Source: Kiloniellaceae bacterium (GTDB lineage: Bacteria > Pseudomonadota > Alphaproteobacteria > Kiloniellales > J153). Taken from it: DNA of 64,000 nt. Shown piece by piece: positions 40,181-50,186 of the stretch. The stretch covers positions 62,001 through 126,000 of the forward strand of contig JAJFGN010000049.1 of the NCBI GenBank assembly GCA_021776115.1, read 5' to 3'. A model generated the notes under the pieces. The model was not told the DNA's origin and did no database searches. It was given only the letters and a program-made list of their open reading frames with translations. Made by a program: the position numbers and the translations under genes. Each line of letters opens with the position of its first letter. Position 1 is the first letter of the stretch.

Positions 40181-40576
40181 AGGGGGATTGGGCAATGTCG
40201 TCATGAACGGAATCGGGCGCGGAGAACCCCAATCTGCCGACTTGAGAATAACCTGGCGAAAATTTGGCGACAAATTGGGAGCCATTGTCTGAGAAACCTG
40301 ATTGAGGCTCACAGACGAGCGTTGCAACTCAATATGCTAACATGGGACGAAGAAGGTGGCGGAGAGTATCGCCACTGGGGGTTGTTGGACGATGGACGGT
40401 CGGTGGTATTTCATTATCTCAGTTGGTGGCTCAAACCGATCATAGTAAGCACCCGCCCGCGCAAGCATAAGATCATGGCTTATACCAAGGAGCGCTTCCA
40501 ACCGTTCGCCGCACCGCGTCTCGAGTGCCCGCTTCATAACAGGGATCGGTGATTCCACGCGCTTCTTGAACGCCCC
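40181..40576. other. Intergenic region with a copy of the ATACCAAGGAGCG motif
   Basis: About 395 bases between convergent genes. A 76-codon ORF on the plus strand (40322-40552) and one of 73 codons on the minus strand overlap each other; neither has a good ribosome-binding site or a recognisable motif. ATACCAAGGAGCG, identical to the end of the 413-bp element, lies at 40482-40494. GC content is lower than nearby. I would not call a gene here. Confidence 0.5.
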
Positions 40577-42358
40577 CTAATCCCCACCGCGTTCCTCGCC
40601 GCGAGCGCGGTCTCGGGCGCGGTGATAGGCTAGGACGACCTCGTGCTCCTGCGCGACGCCCATCATCAGCATGGAGTCGCGGTCTTCGACCACGGGCAGG
40701 TTGACCTCTCCGCTGACCGCGAAGGCCTGGAACGCGGTTTCGAGATCGTCGTCCGCGACCAGGACGGTCGGGCGTTTGCGCGCCAGGTTCTCGGCGATCA
40801 GCTCGGCGTCGTGACTGGTGTCGAACGCGGTCTCGTGCAGGTCGGCGAAGGTGATCACGCCGGTCAGGCGGCCGCTTTCATCGACCAGGAACAATTCGCC
40901 CCAGGGCGCGCGCTGCAGGCGTTCGCGCAACTCCGGAATCGGCGTCGCCGGGGCCAGGGCGTCGAAAACCCGGCTCATGATGTCGCGCGCGCACACGGAG
41001 CGGAGCAGACCGATGTCGTGGCCGCCGGTAACCGCAACGCCGCGCCGCCGCAGTTGCTCGGTAAAGAACGATTGGCCGAGCCATTGCTGCGTGATGATCG
41101 CCGCGATCGTGGTCGAGATCATGACAGCGATGGTGATGGCGTAGTCGTTGGTGAGCTCGAAGATCATCAGGATGGTCGAGATCGGCGCCCCGAGCACTGC
41201 CCCCGCGACCGCGCCCATACCGACAATGGTGTAAGCCGAGTGGCCTGAAGAAAGCTCCGGAAACACGCTGGTCGCGATAATGCCGAAGGCGCCGCCCAGC
41301 GCCGCCCCCATCAAGAGGGAAGGCGAAAACACCCCGCCGCCGAACCCCGATCCCAACGACACGGCGGTCGCGGCCATCTTGAGAACCACAAGGGTGAGCA
41401 AAAACCAGAGCTCGTAACGCCCGGACAGGGCGGCGTCGGTCGCCTCGTAACCGACGCCCAGAATTTGGGGAAAGAAAATACCGATGGCGCCAACCGCCAA
41501 GCCGCCAAGGGCCGGATGGGCCCAGCGCGGCAGAGGCAGACGCGAGAAGGAGTCTTCGGTGACCATGGCCGCGCGGATGAAGACAATGGCGGCCGCGGCC
41601 GAGGTAACGCCCAGAAGCGCGAAAGCCGGAAACTCCCAGAACGACGTGATGGTGTGGGTTTCGGGCAGAATGAAGGCCGGGAAGTCGCCGTAGTAGATGC
41701 GGCTGATGATCGTGCCCGTGACCGAGGCGATGACCACCGGCGCCAGCGCGGTCAGCGCATAGTGCCCGATCACCACTTCCAGCGCGAAGAAGGTGCCCGC
41801 GATGGGCGCGTTGAACGACGCCGCGACCGCCGCCGCGACCCCGCAGCCGAGCAAGGTCCGCGATGGCGCGCGGCCCAGGTGCAGCCGCTGGGAAATCCAG
41901 GCGCCCAGCGAGGCGCCAAGGTGCACCACCGGCCCTTCACGCCCGACCGAAGCGCCGCTGCCAATCGAAATGGCGCTGACCACGGCGGCCTTCAGCCCAT
42001 CCGCCACAAACATGCGCCCACCGCGCAAGGCGTTGGCTTCGATCACATCGGCGACGCCTTGCGGCCGCCGGTTCGGCATGAAGGCATGAACGAAGACGCC
42101 GACCGCGAGGCCGCCTATGGCTGGAACCAGAAGCACTTGCCACCAGGGCAGGCCGCTAACGATGGTGATGAGGCCTTCGCCGCCGAATCCGTAGCCCAAG
42201 CCCTGGAAAACGCCGATCGCGTGGCGAAAGGCGATCGCCGCGCCGCCCGCCAAGAGGCCAATGGCGACCGCGAGCGCCGTCAAGATCACCTGATCGTTCT
42301 TGGTGAGGCGTTTGACCGACAGGGCCGGCTTGCCGGCGGATTGGTCCGAAGACGTCAT
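40577..42358 (-). CDS. ClC-family chloride channel/transporter with CBS domains
   Basis: This 593-residue protein has about ten to twelve membrane segments with the ClC motifs GSGASVGREGPVVHLGASLG (gating Glu present) and GGGVFSPSLLMGAALGG, followed by a cytoplasmic CBS pair (about 450-580: ARDIMSRVFDALAPATPIPEL and NLARKRPTVLVADDDLETAFQAF). The first canonical Ser motif (GSGIP) reads RPQGVADVIEA instead, so anion coordination may differ. The gating Glu favours an H+/anion exchanger. Single gene, divergent from the GNAT gene. Confidence 0.9.
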   Translation of the reverse strand: MTSSDQSAGKPALSVKRLTKNDQVILTALAVAIGLLAGGAAIAFRHAIGVFQGLGYGFGGEGLITIVSGLPWWQVLLVPAIGGLAVGVFVHAFMPNRRPQGVADVIEANALRGGRMFVADGLKAAVVSAISIGSGASVGREGPVVHLGASLGAWISQRLHLGRAPSRTLLGCGVAAAVAASFNAPIAGTFFALEVVIGHYALTALAPVVIASVTGTIISRIYYGDFPAFILPETHTITSFWEFPAFALLGVTSAAAAIVFIRAAMVTEDSFSRLPLPRWAHPALGGLAVGAIGIFFPQILGVGYEATDAALSGRYELWFLLTLVVLKMAATAVSLGSGFGGGVFSPSLLMGAALGGAFGIIATSVFPELSSGHSAYTIVGMGAVAGAVLGAPISTILMIFELTNDYAITIAVMISTTIAAIITQQWLGQSFFTEQLRRRGVAVTGGHDIGLLRSVCARDIMSRVFDALAPATPIPELRERLQRAPWGELFLVDESGRLTGVITFADLHETAFDTSHDAELIAENLARKRPTVLVADDDLETAFQAFAVSGEVNLPVVEDRDSMLMMGVAQEHEVVLAYHRARDRARGEERGGD

Positions 42359-42495
42359 GATGGCTGTGATAACACTGGTCCGCTTAAGTCGCGCTTAACC
42401 TTGTGCCCTTGTCAAGGCCGCCTCGGTTCAGATTGAATGGGACCGGCGCCCGACACAGCGTTCACCCCACGTACATAAGGATACCGGCCCGACTC

Positions 42496-42984
42496 ATGAC
42501 AGCCGCCATCATCCGAGCCGCACAGCGCGAGGACGCCGCGACGATCCTGCGGCTGATCCGCGAACTGGCCGAGTTCGAAAACATGTTGGACCATGTGAAG
42601 GCCAGCGAGGAGGACATCCTGCGCGACGGCTTCGGCCCGACCCCGCGCTTCGAATGCCTGCTGGCGGAGCTGGATGGCGCTGCGGTCGGCCTCGCCTTGT
42701 TCTTCCACAACTACTCGACCTTCGAGGGGCGCGCAGGTTTGTATTTGGAGGATCTCTACGTATCTCCGGCGGCGCGGGGCGCCGGCTTGGGCCGGGCGAT
42801 CATCGCCCGTTTAGCCAGCATCGCGGCCACACGCGGCTTCGTGCGCCTCGAGCTTGGCGTGCTGCACTGGAACCCGGCCTGCAAGTTCTATGAAAAGCTG
42901 GGCTTCGGCCATATGGAAGACTGGCTGCCCTACCGCCTTGACGGCGCGGCCCTCAATAAACTGGCCGGGGAAGACCCGGCCTAA
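42496..42984 (+). CDS. GNAT-family N-acetyltransferase
   Basis: This 162-residue acetyltransferase has the GNAT fold: IIRAAQREDAATILRLIRELAEFE, the acceptor loop FFHNYSTFEGRAGLYLEDLYV, the acetyl-CoA loop SPAARGAGLGRAIIARL and VLHWNPACKFYEKLGF. The arrangement resembles the diamine/spermidine acetyltransferase group, but the substrate cannot be fixed. ATG 42496 gives the natural N-terminus. Its stop overlaps the convergent pentapeptide gene by four bases. Confidence 0.85.
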   Translation: MTAAIIRAAQREDAATILRLIRELAEFENMLDHVKASEEDILRDGFGPTPRFECLLAELDGAAVGLALFFHNYSTFEGRAGLYLEDLYVSPAARGAGLGRAIIARLASIAATRGFVRLELGVLHWNPACKFYEKLGFGHMEDWLPYRLDGAALNKLAGEDPA

Positions 42985-43517
42985 TTACAGCGGCCCAGCG
43001 ATCCCTCGGCGCAGATCCGTTTGCCGTCGACCCAGGTCGCGCCCGACAGGTCCGCGCGGGTAAAATCAGCGCCTCGCAGACGGGCGCCGGTGAAATCGGC
43101 GTTGCGCAAAATCGAATCGAAGAAGCGCGCTCGGCGCAGGTCGGCGTCCGCCAGAGACGCGCCGGTCAGGTCCGCCTTGGTGAAATCGGCCTCGGACAAC
43201 TTCGCCTTATAAAGTTTTACTTCGCGCATGACCGCGTTCACGAATTTAGCGCGGAATCCGCTGACCTCGGACAAATCGCTGCGCGACAGATCGGCACGGA
43301 AAAAGGTGCCGTCTCGCAGGCGCGCGCCTTTCAGATCCACATCGCGAAGATCGAGCCCGTCGAAGGCGCAGCGCTGCCAATTGACCTCGGCCGCCGGCGG
43401 GTCGGTGCACCCCGCGATGGCGTCCGGCGCGCCCGCAGCCAGCGCCATCAGCGTTGCCGCGATCATACCGCCCCAGCGAACTATGCGAGGCCATGTGTGG
43501 TTTCGTCCGAGGGTCAT
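42981..43517 (-). CDS. Exported pentapeptide-repeat protein
   Basis: This 178-residue protein has a signal sequence (WGGMIAATLMALAAGAPDAIAGC) in which IAGC could be a lipobox. The mature part is a run of about 20 pentapeptide repeats of A(D/N)LXX type (for example ADLSRSDLSEVSGFRAKFVNAVM), which fold into a right-handed beta helix. Function is unknown; a binding or scaffold role in the envelope is likely. Its ATG overlaps the thioesterase stop, so it is the second gene of a two-gene unit. Confidence 0.8.
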   Translation of the reverse strand: MTLGRNHTWPRIVRWGGMIAATLMALAAGAPDAIAGCTDPPAAEVNWQRCAFDGLDLRDVDLKGARLRDGTFFRADLSRSDLSEVSGFRAKFVNAVMREVKLYKAKLSEADFTKADLTGASLADADLRRARFFDSILRNADFTGARLRGADFTRADLSGATWVDGKRICAEGSLGRCN

Positions 43518-44023
43518 TTCGTGTCCGATTCGCGCAAGTGTTTTGGAGGCGACATTCCGATGCCCCGGCCAGCTTCCGGCGGATACGGCAGATTCTTATG
43601 ACACGCGAGGGTTTGGGCCAAGCGCGCCATGACATCTTGCCCGATCGGCGCGACGCGGCGCGCGCCAAGGTCGACATGCAGGCTTAGCCATTCGCAAGTG
43701 GACGCCAAGTAGCCCTCCTCCGCGTGGTGCATCTGATGGAAGTGGTGAATCCTTTTTTCATCGAACGCCAAGAGCTGCGACGTAAATCGTAGCGGATCGC
43801 CCTCGGTCACCTCGCGCCGATAGGTGATATGGCAGTCCGCCGCAAAGGTCGTGCTGCCGGTTCGGGTTCGGTAGCTCCGATCCATGCCGATGAAATCCAG
43901 AAAAGCGTCGCACGCATGGTCGAAAGCCAGAAGGTAGTACGCAACATTCATATGACCGTTGTAATCGATCCATTCCGGACGGACGACCTCTTGATGCAAG
44001 GCTAGCGGCGCAGGAACCTGCAT
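43514..44023 (-). CDS. Acyl-CoA thioesterase, hotdog fold (4HBT family)
   Basis: This 169-residue hotdog protein reads VRPEWIDYNGHMNVAYYLLAFDHACDAFL, where Asp-Tyr-Asn-Gly-His-Met-Asn is the thioesterase active-site motif. Later segments are YRREVTEGDPLRFTSQLL and HHFHQMHHAEEGYLAST. Close relatives include the thioesterase of carnitine/betainyl-CoA metabolism. The ORF track extends it to 45100, but that extension is antisense to the BASS transporter; ATG 44023 is the natural start. The stop overlaps the pentapeptide gene. Confidence 0.85.
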   Translation of the reverse strand: MQVPAPLALHQEVVRPEWIDYNGHMNVAYYLLAFDHACDAFLDFIGMDRSYRTRTGSTTFAADCHITYRREVTEGDPLRFTSQLLAFDEKRIHHFHQMHHAEEGYLASTCEWLSLHVDLGARRVAPIGQDVMARLAQTLACHKNLPYPPEAGRGIGMSPPKHLRESDTK

Positions 44024-44195
44024 GGTTCTCCCTAAGCATTTGCCAAGAAAGATGGGATTTGCCAGGAAAGATAATGCATTGGCGGCTCCGGGCAAAGGCG
44101 CTAGCGTCGCGGCGTGCATTCGCGTCACGCGCCGCTGGGCCGCACGCGAACGACTTGATCGTAGCGATTCAACGACGCGACCTTGCGGGAGCCCG

Positions 44196-45140
44196 ATGGG
44201 CCGTTTCCTGGGTATCTTCTTCGAGTTTTTGGGCCGCCATGCCGCCTGGACTCTGTGCGGGGGAGTGCTGGTCGGCCTCGTGCTACCCGATTTGGCGGCC
44301 GTGGCGCGCCCGCTGCTCGCGCCCAGCGTGGCCCTGATCCTCACCGCCGCCCTGCTTCGCGTCGACTGGTCGGTCATGGCGGGATATTCCCGGCGCCCGG
44401 CCTTGGTCGGCGGGCTGGCTTTGTGGTGCATGCTAGTCAGCCCCGTCGTCACCTGGATCCTGGTCGGACTCTTGCCGCTGCCTGACTCCCTGGCAACGGC
44501 GATCGTGCTCATGGCGGCGGCGCCGCCAATTCTGGGCGCGACCGGACTGGCCTTCGTCCTGGGTCTTGACGGCGCCCTCGCCGCCGTCGCGGGGTTGGTT
44601 AGCACGCTGGTGACGCCTCTTAGCGTCCCCGCCCTGGCGCTCGTCCTGCTGGGTCTGGAGCTGGAGATCGGCCTGGCCGAATTTATGCTGCGGCTAGGCC
44701 TGGTGATTGGCGGCTCGTTTGGTCTGGCCTTGGTGGTCAAGCGCTTGACCAAACCGGGTTGGTTGCGCGCGCGGGCGCGCCAGTTCGACGGCCTGTTCGT
44801 CCTTTTCATGCTGGTATTCGCGGTCGCGATCATGGACGGCGTAACCGAGGTGATCCTGTCGCGCCCAGGCCACGCGGCGCTTTGGCTGGGCGCCGCGTTT
44901 GTCGCCAATCCGGCCCTGCAAGTGTTGGGCGCCCTGGTCTTCGCGGGACTGGGCCGCCGCCGGGCGTTAACCGCTGGATTGCTAAGCGGGAACTGCAACA
45001 TGGGGGTTTTGCTGGCGGCTCTGCCGCCGGAGGGAAATTTCGATATCGTGCTGTTCTTCGCTCTTGCCCAATTGCCGATGTTCATGCTGCCCGCGCTCAT
45101 GGCGCCCGGATACCGCCGGATCTTGGGTGGATTGCCCTAA
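44196..45140 (+). CDS. Bile acid:sodium symporter (BASS)-type transporter
   Basis: This 314-residue membrane protein has about nine or ten hydrophobic helices arranged as in the BASS/SBF fold. It has a discontinuous-helix region MAAAPPILGATGLAFVLGLD and a second SGNCNMGVLLAALPPEG with polar residues that could bind sodium. The substrate is unknown; relatives carry organic anions such as bile or keto acids. ATG 44196 is preceded by GGGAGCCCG. It is divergent from the thioesterase gene. Confidence 0.75.
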   Translation: MGRFLGIFFEFLGRHAAWTLCGGVLVGLVLPDLAAVARPLLAPSVALILTAALLRVDWSVMAGYSRRPALVGGLALWCMLVSPVVTWILVGLLPLPDSLATAIVLMAAAPPILGATGLAFVLGLDGALAAVAGLVSTLVTPLSVPALALVLLGLELEIGLAEFMLRLGLVIGGSFGLALVVKRLTKPGWLRARARQFDGLFVLFMLVFAVAIMDGVTEVILSRPGHAALWLGAAFVANPALQVLGALVFAGLGRRRALTAGLLSGNCNMGVLLAALPPEGNFDIVLFFALAQLPMFMLPALMAPGYRRILGGLP

Positions 45141-45381
45141 GAGCACCAGGGCGCGTCGACTTGGCCGACAGTAGCGATATTTTTGCAACAGGCTGAGATT
45201 TGACCGCAAGATGCGTATGTATGGTTACTGGTTACTCAAGAGATTGCATGCTAGTCAGGTCGAAGAACGGCGCCACGGCGGGCCAAAATGACGGGAGGCC
45301 AACTCACGTCGGCGCTTGCCCGTCTAGGGGAACCGCTTATTATTCGCTCGGAGTTCGGATCGACGGGGAGTCTCGGGAAAG

Positions 45382-46299
45382 GTGCTGGGTCGAATGTTGA
45401 GTTGGCGAATCGTGTCGCGGTTCGCGTTGTTTTTGTCTGCCGCGGTGTTAATCGGGGGATGTGCCGCGCAGCCGAACGACGTGGTGTGGGACACTGGCGG
45501 CGCGCTGACCGAAGAGCTGCACGGGGCGGCGCGCATTCAATACGCCCAGCAAAGCGACGATATAAACGATCTGTACCCCGATGTGGACGAGGACTACGAC
45601 GATAATGACCCGCTGGAAATACCCAACCGGTTTATTTTCGCTTTTAATCAGACACTTGACGTCTTTGTTCTGAAGCCCGTCGCCTCTGGATACCGCTTCT
45701 TGCTACCCTCTATGATCCGCGATTCGATCCGAAATTTCCTGCGCAACCTCGCGACACCGGTTGTCTTGATCAACGACTTGCTGCAGGGAGAGCTCGAGCG
45801 CGCCGAAACTACTTTGGCACGTTTCGCGATCAACTCCTCGGGCGGGGTCTTAGGGCTATTCGATGTCGCAACGGACGAAGGTTTCGAATACCATCAGGAA
45901 GATTTCGGTCAGACCCTTGGTTCCCATGGCATTGGCGAAGGAGCCTATTTGGTTCTGCCCCTCTTCGGGCCATCCTCCATCCGCGACGGAGTCGGCCGGC
46001 TTGCCGATATTTTTCTGGATCCTCTGACTTACGTCGGGCAAGCCTACGATCTTGAGACAGAGTTCCTATTGATCCCCGCCGTTAACGGAATCGACACCAG
46101 ATCGCGCAATATCGATACCCTGGAGAACCTGGAACGCGATTCGATAGACTTCTATGCCCGTATCCGGTCGCTGTGGCGGCAGAACCGGCAGAATGAAATT
46201 GATAATGGCCGGGAGGTGGGACCGACGGTGACGCCGGGCCTAAGTGATTTCGATTTCGATACCGAGCCGAAAGATGGACAACTTGGCAGTTCGCAGTGA
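45382..46299 (+). CDS. mlaA: Outer membrane lipoprotein MlaA (VacJ)
   Basis: This 305-residue lipoprotein has a signal sequence ending in the lipobox LIGGC. The mature protein has the MlaA hallmark NDPLEIPNRFIFAFNQTLDVFVLKPVA, then LATPVVLINDLLQGEL and GQTLGSHGIGEGAYLVLPLFGPSSIRDGVG. MlaA forms an outer-membrane pore that extracts misplaced phospholipids for the Mla pathway. GTG 45382 or ATG 45394 are both possible starts. It overlaps the next gene, mlaC. Confidence 0.93.
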   Translation: MLGRMLSWRIVSRFALFLSAAVLIGGCAAQPNDVVWDTGGALTEELHGAARIQYAQQSDDINDLYPDVDEDYDDNDPLEIPNRFIFAFNQTLDVFVLKPVASGYRFLLPSMIRDSIRNFLRNLATPVVLINDLLQGELERAETTLARFAINSSGGVLGLFDVATDEGFEYHQEDFGQTLGSHGIGEGAYLVLPLFGPSSIRDGVGRLADIFLDPLTYVGQAYDLETEFLLIPAVNGIDTRSRNIDTLENLERDSIDFYARIRSLWRQNRQNEIDNGREVGPTVTPGLSDFDFDTEPKDGQLGSSQ

Positions 46300-46951
46300 T
46301 AGTTTGGTTACCCGCCGCCGCGCCCTGCGCTTGGGCGTTTCCGGCCTCCTGGTAGCCGCCGCCGCGCTTAGTGGCCTCTCATCGCCATCCTGGGCAAAGC
46401 CGGAAGACGAGGCAGGGGCTTTCCTGTTGTCGCTCACGACGCGCTCGATTGAGGAATTGACCGATTCATCGGTTCCGGTAGAAGAGCGCAAGACGCGTTT
46501 TCGCAAGTTATTCCGCGACAATTTCGATGTGGCAGCGATCGGGCGCTTTGTCCTCGGCCGCTATGGGCGTGGCACCTCTAAGCCGATCCTGGAGGAATTT
46601 CTCTCGACCTTCGAGGACGTCATGGTCGAGCGCTTTGCCCCCCAGTTTGCCGGTTATGGCGAGACCCGGTTTCGGGTCGGGACGGTCCGTCAGGTGGAGA
46701 AGCGCAATCAGTACATCGTCAGCAGCGCGATTACGCCCCCCGGCAAGGACACCGAGGTCAATATCGATTGGCGTTTGCTCCACAAAGACGGTCACTTCAC
46801 GGTCCTCGACATTATCGGGGAAGGGGTCAGCATGGCCCTTACGCTGCGCGCTGAATACGGCTCGGTCCTAAAGAGCTCCGGCGGTAAAGTCGATCAGCTA
46901 ATCACTTTATTGCGCGAGCGAGTAGGCGCCCAAGCGGCGGCGAGCAATTAG
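46274..46951 (+). CDS. mlaC: Periplasmic phospholipid-binding protein MlaC
   Basis: This 225-residue exported protein carries a Tat-like N-terminus ([22 protein letters not shown], cleavage near SWA). It shows the MlaC pattern: [39 protein letters not shown], and [38 protein letters not shown]. MlaC carries phospholipid between MlaA and the inner-membrane MlaFEDB. The ATG at 46274 lies 26 bases inside mlaA, so the pair is translationally linked. The MlaFEDB genes are not in the window. Confidence 0.92.
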   Translation: MDNLAVRSDSLVTRRRALRLGVSGLLVAAAALSGLSSPSWAKPEDEAGAFLLSLTTRSIEELTDSSVPVEERKTRFRKLFRDNFDVAAIGRFVLGRYGRGTSKPILEEFLSTFEDVMVERFAPQFAGYGETRFRVGTVRQVEKRNQYIVSSAITPPGKDTEVNIDWRLLHKDGHFTVLDIIGEGVSMALTLRAEYGSVLKSSGGKVDQLITLLRERVGAQAAASN

Positions 46952-47002
46952 AGCCTTGTCCAGTTAATCCGACTGGAAGAGACCCTAAACACGCCATCCC
47001 TA

Positions 47003-48676
47003 TCAGCGAGACAGCGGCTTATACTTGATCCGATGCGGTTGATCCGCTTCGGCACCCAAACGGCGGTGCCGGTCCGCCTCATAGTCCTGATAGTTGCCCT
47101 CGAACCAGACTGCCTGGCTGTCGCCTTCGAAGGCCAGAATATGGGTCGCGATGCGGTCCAGGAACCAGCGGTCATGGCTGATGATCAGCACACAACCCGC
47201 GAACTCGAGTATCGCGTCCTCCAAGGCGCGCAAGGTGTCGATGTCCAGATCATTGGTCGGCTCGTCCAGCAGCAGGACATTGGCGCCAGTCTTTAGCATC
47301 TTAGCGAGGTGGACACGGTTACGCTCGCCGCCCGAGAGTTGGCCGACCTTCTTTTGCTGATCTCCGCCCTTGAAGTTGAAGGCGCCGACATAGGCACGCG
47401 ACGGCGTTTCGTACTTGCCCAGGGTCACCGTATCCCGGCCCTCGGCGATCTCTTCCCAGACAGTCTTGTCGGCCGCCAGGGAATCGCGGGATTGATCGAC
47501 ATACCCCAGCTTGACCGTCTCGCCGACCCGCAACGTGCCTTGATCTGGTTTGTCTTGACCGGTGATCATGCGAAACAGGGTCGTCTTGCCGGCGCCGTTC
47601 GGACCGATGATGCCGACGATGGCGTTGGGCGGCACCTTGAAGTCCGCGTTGTCGATCAAGAGACGCTCGGCGAAGCCCTTGCCGAGGCCCTTCGCCTCAA
47701 TGACCAAATCGCCCAGACGCGGGCCCGGTGGGACCACAATCCGGCCCGGCTCGGGCGCCTTGCGGCCGGCCTCCGCCAGGAGCGCCTCATAAGCCTGAAT
47801 ACGCGCTTTCGATTTGGCCTGGCGCGCCTTCGGGCTTTGCCGAACCCACTCCAGCTCGTGCTTCAATTCGCGCTGGCGCGACGATTCGGTCTTCTCTTCT
47901 TGCTTTAGGCGCGCCTCTTTTTGCTCCAGCCAGCTCGTATAATTACCCTTGAAGGGAATGCCGTGCCCGCGATCCAATTCCAGGATCCATCCCGCAACGT
48001 TATCGAGGAAATAGCGGTCATGGGTCACCGCGACCACGGTACCCGTGTAATCGTGCAGGTAACGTTCCAGCCAGGCCACGGATTCGGCATCCAGATGGTT
48101 GGTCGGCTCGTCGAGGAGCAGCATGTCCGGCTTTTGCAGCAGCAAGCGGCAAAGCGCGACCCGGCGGCGCTCGCCGCCCGACAGCTTCGCCACCTCGGCA
48201 TCGCCCGGTGGGCAGCGTAGCGCATCCATCGCGATCTCGACCGTGCGCTCCAAGTCCCAGGCGCCAACGTTGTCGATCTGCTCCTGCAACTCTCCTTGCT
48301 CCGCGATCAGCGCGTCGAAATCGGCGTCCTCCTCGGCGAACTTGGCATTGACCGCCTCGAAGCGGTCTAAAAGCGCTTTGGTTTCGGCGACCCCCTCATA
48401 GACATTGCCCGCGACATCCTTGGCAGGATCGAGCTCCGGCTCCTGCTGCAAATACCCGATGCGTACGCCGTCGGCTGCTCGAGCTTCGCCGTTGATATCG
48501 CCGTCCAGGCCGGCCATGACCCGCATCAAAGTCGACTTACCGGAACCGTTCAAGCCAAGGACGCCAATCTTCGCGCCCGGCAGGAAGCTGAGATTGATGT
48601 CCTTGAGGACCTGCTTACCACCGGGAAAAGTCTTGGAGACCCGGCTCATTTGATAGATGTACTGATACGCGGCCAT
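47003..48676 (-). CDS. ettA: Energy-dependent translational throttle protein EttA (ABC-F)
   Basis: This 557-residue ABC-F protein has two nucleotide-binding domains (Walker [12 protein letters not shown] and [11 protein letters not shown]; signatures [12 protein letters not shown] and [23 protein letters not shown] and [11 protein letters not shown]). The arm and linker region carries [40 protein letters not shown]. EttA binds the ribosomal E site and gates translation by ATP level. ATG 48676 gives the family start [10 protein letters not shown]; the ORF-track start is 31 codons upstream. A copy of the ATACCAAGGAACG motif sits immediately before this ATG. Confidence 0.94.
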   Translation of the reverse strand: MAAYQYIYQMSRVSKTFPGGKQVLKDINLSFLPGAKIGVLGLNGSGKSTLMRVMAGLDGDINGEARAADGVRIGYLQQEPELDPAKDVAGNVYEGVAETKALLDRFEAVNAKFAEEDADFDALIAEQGELQEQIDNVGAWDLERTVEIAMDALRCPPGDAEVAKLSGGERRRVALCRLLLQKPDMLLLDEPTNHLDAESVAWLERYLHDYTGTVVAVTHDRYFLDNVAGWILELDRGHGIPFKGNYTSWLEQKEARLKQEEKTESSRQRELKHELEWVRQSPKARQAKSKARIQAYEALLAEAGRKAPEPGRIVVPPGPRLGDLVIEAKGLGKGFAERLLIDNADFKVPPNAIVGIIGPNGAGKTTLFRMITGQDKPDQGTLRVGETVKLGYVDQSRDSLAADKTVWEEIAEGRDTVTLGKYETPSRAYVGAFNFKGGDQQKKVGQLSGGERNRVHLAKMLKTGANVLLLDEPTNDLDIDTLRALEDAILEFAGCVLIISHDRWFLDRIATHILAFEGDSQAVWFEGNYQDYEADRHRRLGAEADQPHRIKYKPLSR

Positions 48677-48767
48677 CGGAACGTTCCTTGGTATTACCTG
48701 CGGATTCCTGGTCCTCGCGCGAGGACCGCGCCCGGGCGGCGTTTCTATCGTATTGATTGGGGGAAGC

Positions 48768-48787
48768 AAAGCCCCGCATGGGGTTTT
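48768..48787. terminator. Possible bidirectional terminator between the exonuclease and ettA genes
   Basis: AAAGCCCC (48768-48775) and GGGGTTTT (48780-48787) form a short stem with one G-T pair around GCAT. On the minus strand it lies 13 bases after the exonuclease stop, before ettA. The T-run is better placed for the plus strand, so the call is tentative. Confidence 0.35.
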
Positions 48788-48800
48788 GGCCGACCCCAGC

Positions 48801-50168
48801 TTACCAGCCGGCGGCCTTCTGCCTGGCGATCACCGCCTTGGCCCGCTGCGAGAAGCGCAATGCCTCACCATAGGTTTCAACGCCAGCCTCGGCTAGGAAC
48901 GGCAGCATGCGGACATAAACTTCCGCCGTGACCAGCGAATCGCCGAGTGCGGTGTGGCGGCCATGAACGTCGACCGCAAAGTGTTCCGCCAGATCCTCCA
49001 GGGACAAACCTGGCAGTCCGAGGTTGAGCGACGCGGCCAGCAGTAAGGTGTCCAGAACCGCCGGCTCCTCCCAGGGCAAGCCGGCCAGGATACTTTCCCG
49101 GCGCAGCATCGCGACATCGAAGGCGACGTTGTGGCCGATCCATACGGTATCGTGCGCAAGCGGCGCGAAGCTGGCGAAGACCGCCGGGAAGAGGTCGGCG
49201 TCGGCCACCATGGCGTTAGTAATTCCGTGCACGGCGGTTGAGCGCGCCGGTATCGGCACCCCCGGCCGAATCAGACGGTCAAAGCTCAAGCCGCGATACA
49301 GGCGCCCGCCGCACACGCGCACGGCGCCGATCGAAACGACGCGATCCACGGCGGTATCTAGCCCCGTTGTCTCGGTATCCAATACGGTCGCGTGCAAATC
49401 CACGACCCGCGTATTGTCGCTCACGGGCGAGAGCGCCGGCGGCCGATCGTGCAGCGCCAGGTCATGGTCCACTTCGGCCCGGTGTTCGGCGATGCCGTGG
49501 TCGAAAGACAAGACCGCGCCCCCGTGTTCCTCCAGGCTTACGATACGCCCCGATAACTCCACACCGTCGACGGTTCTCAGCCTGGCCTCTACCGCCGCCC
49601 CCTTCCGCCGCGACCGCTCGAGCGCGGCGATCACAGGATCGCGCTCCAGCGCCGCGAAAACCGAGGTTCCGACCCGCACCCTTTCGCTGCCCAGCAGGGC
49701 CTTGCCCGGAAAGTTGACCAAACTAACCTGGCCCTGCTCGGTCATGACGACCAGGGCCTCCGAGACCGACGCGAGGATGGCGCCAAGCCTTTGGTCGGGT
49801 GCTGCACGCTCCTCGGCATAGCGCGCGGATAAGCCTGCCAGCGCACCGCACAGCCGCTGGATCTCGAGGGCGGTGTCGTCCTCTTCGCGCAACGGTAGGA
49901 CTGCGCTTCGATTGCCGGTCAAGGTCACGATAGCGCCGCGCGCGCGCTCGAGATCGCGAAAGTGCCGCCTCACAAGGTCGAAGACGTGCCAGAGCGCGGC
50001 AGCCGCCACGATTGCCGCGCCGCCGGCGGCCACTGCCATCACGCCCAGCTGAGCGCCAGGCGCCCGCGCCGCGAGGGCGAACCAACCTGCTAGGGCGGCG
50101 AGGACGCACAACGCCGCAAGGGCACCAGCCAAGGTCGCCTCGATTGCCTTGCGTACGCTCCTCGTCAT
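48801..50168 (-). CDS. Membrane-bound PAS-DnaQ-type 3'-5' exonuclease
   Basis: This 455-residue protein has two N-terminal membrane helices (TLAGALAALCVLAALAGWFAL and LGVMAVAAGGAAIVAAAALWHVF), a HAMP-like linker, a PAS-like sensor segment (about 130-235, LGAILASVSEALVVMTEQGQVSLVNFPGKALLG) and a C-terminal DEDDh exonuclease domain. Catalytic motifs are VLDTETTGLD, IGHNVAFDVAML and GRHTALGDSLVTA. It resembles DNA polymerase III epsilon but is anchored in the membrane. It follows the DUF294 gene by 18 bases in the sensory cluster. Its target is unknown. Confidence 0.85.
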   Translation of the reverse strand: MTRSVRKAIEATLAGALAALCVLAALAGWFALAARAPGAQLGVMAVAAGGAAIVAAAALWHVFDLVRRHFRDLERARGAIVTLTGNRSAVLPLREEDDTALEIQRLCGALAGLSARYAEERAAPDQRLGAILASVSEALVVMTEQGQVSLVNFPGKALLGSERVRVGTSVFAALERDPVIAALERSRRKGAAVEARLRTVDGVELSGRIVSLEEHGGAVLSFDHGIAEHRAEVDHDLALHDRPPALSPVSDNTRVVDLHATVLDTETTGLDTAVDRVVSIGAVRVCGGRLYRGLSFDRLIRPGVPIPARSTAVHGITNAMVADADLFPAVFASFAPLAHDTVWIGHNVAFDVAMLRRESILAGLPWEEPAVLDTLLLAASLNLGLPGLSLEDLAEHFAVDVHGRHTALGDSLVTAEVYVRMLPFLAEAGVETYGEALRFSQRAKAVIARQKAAGW

Positions 50169-50186
50169 TATCAGCGCTTCTTGGTA

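Noticed and set aside
40322-40552. 76-codon ORF between the pseudoprotease and ClC genes
   Set aside because: No ribosome-binding site of note, overlapped by an equally long minus-strand ORF, and it contains a repeat motif; not supported as a gene.
41465-42436. 323-codon plus-strand ORF antisense to the ClC gene
   Set aside because: Rich in Arg/Gly/Asp with no domain; the minus strand holds a full ClC protein.
43514-45100. 528-codon minus-strand ORF extending the thioesterase
   Set aside because: The upstream part is antisense to the BASS transporter and is low-complexity Arg/Ser/Pro; only the last 169 codons match a thioesterase.
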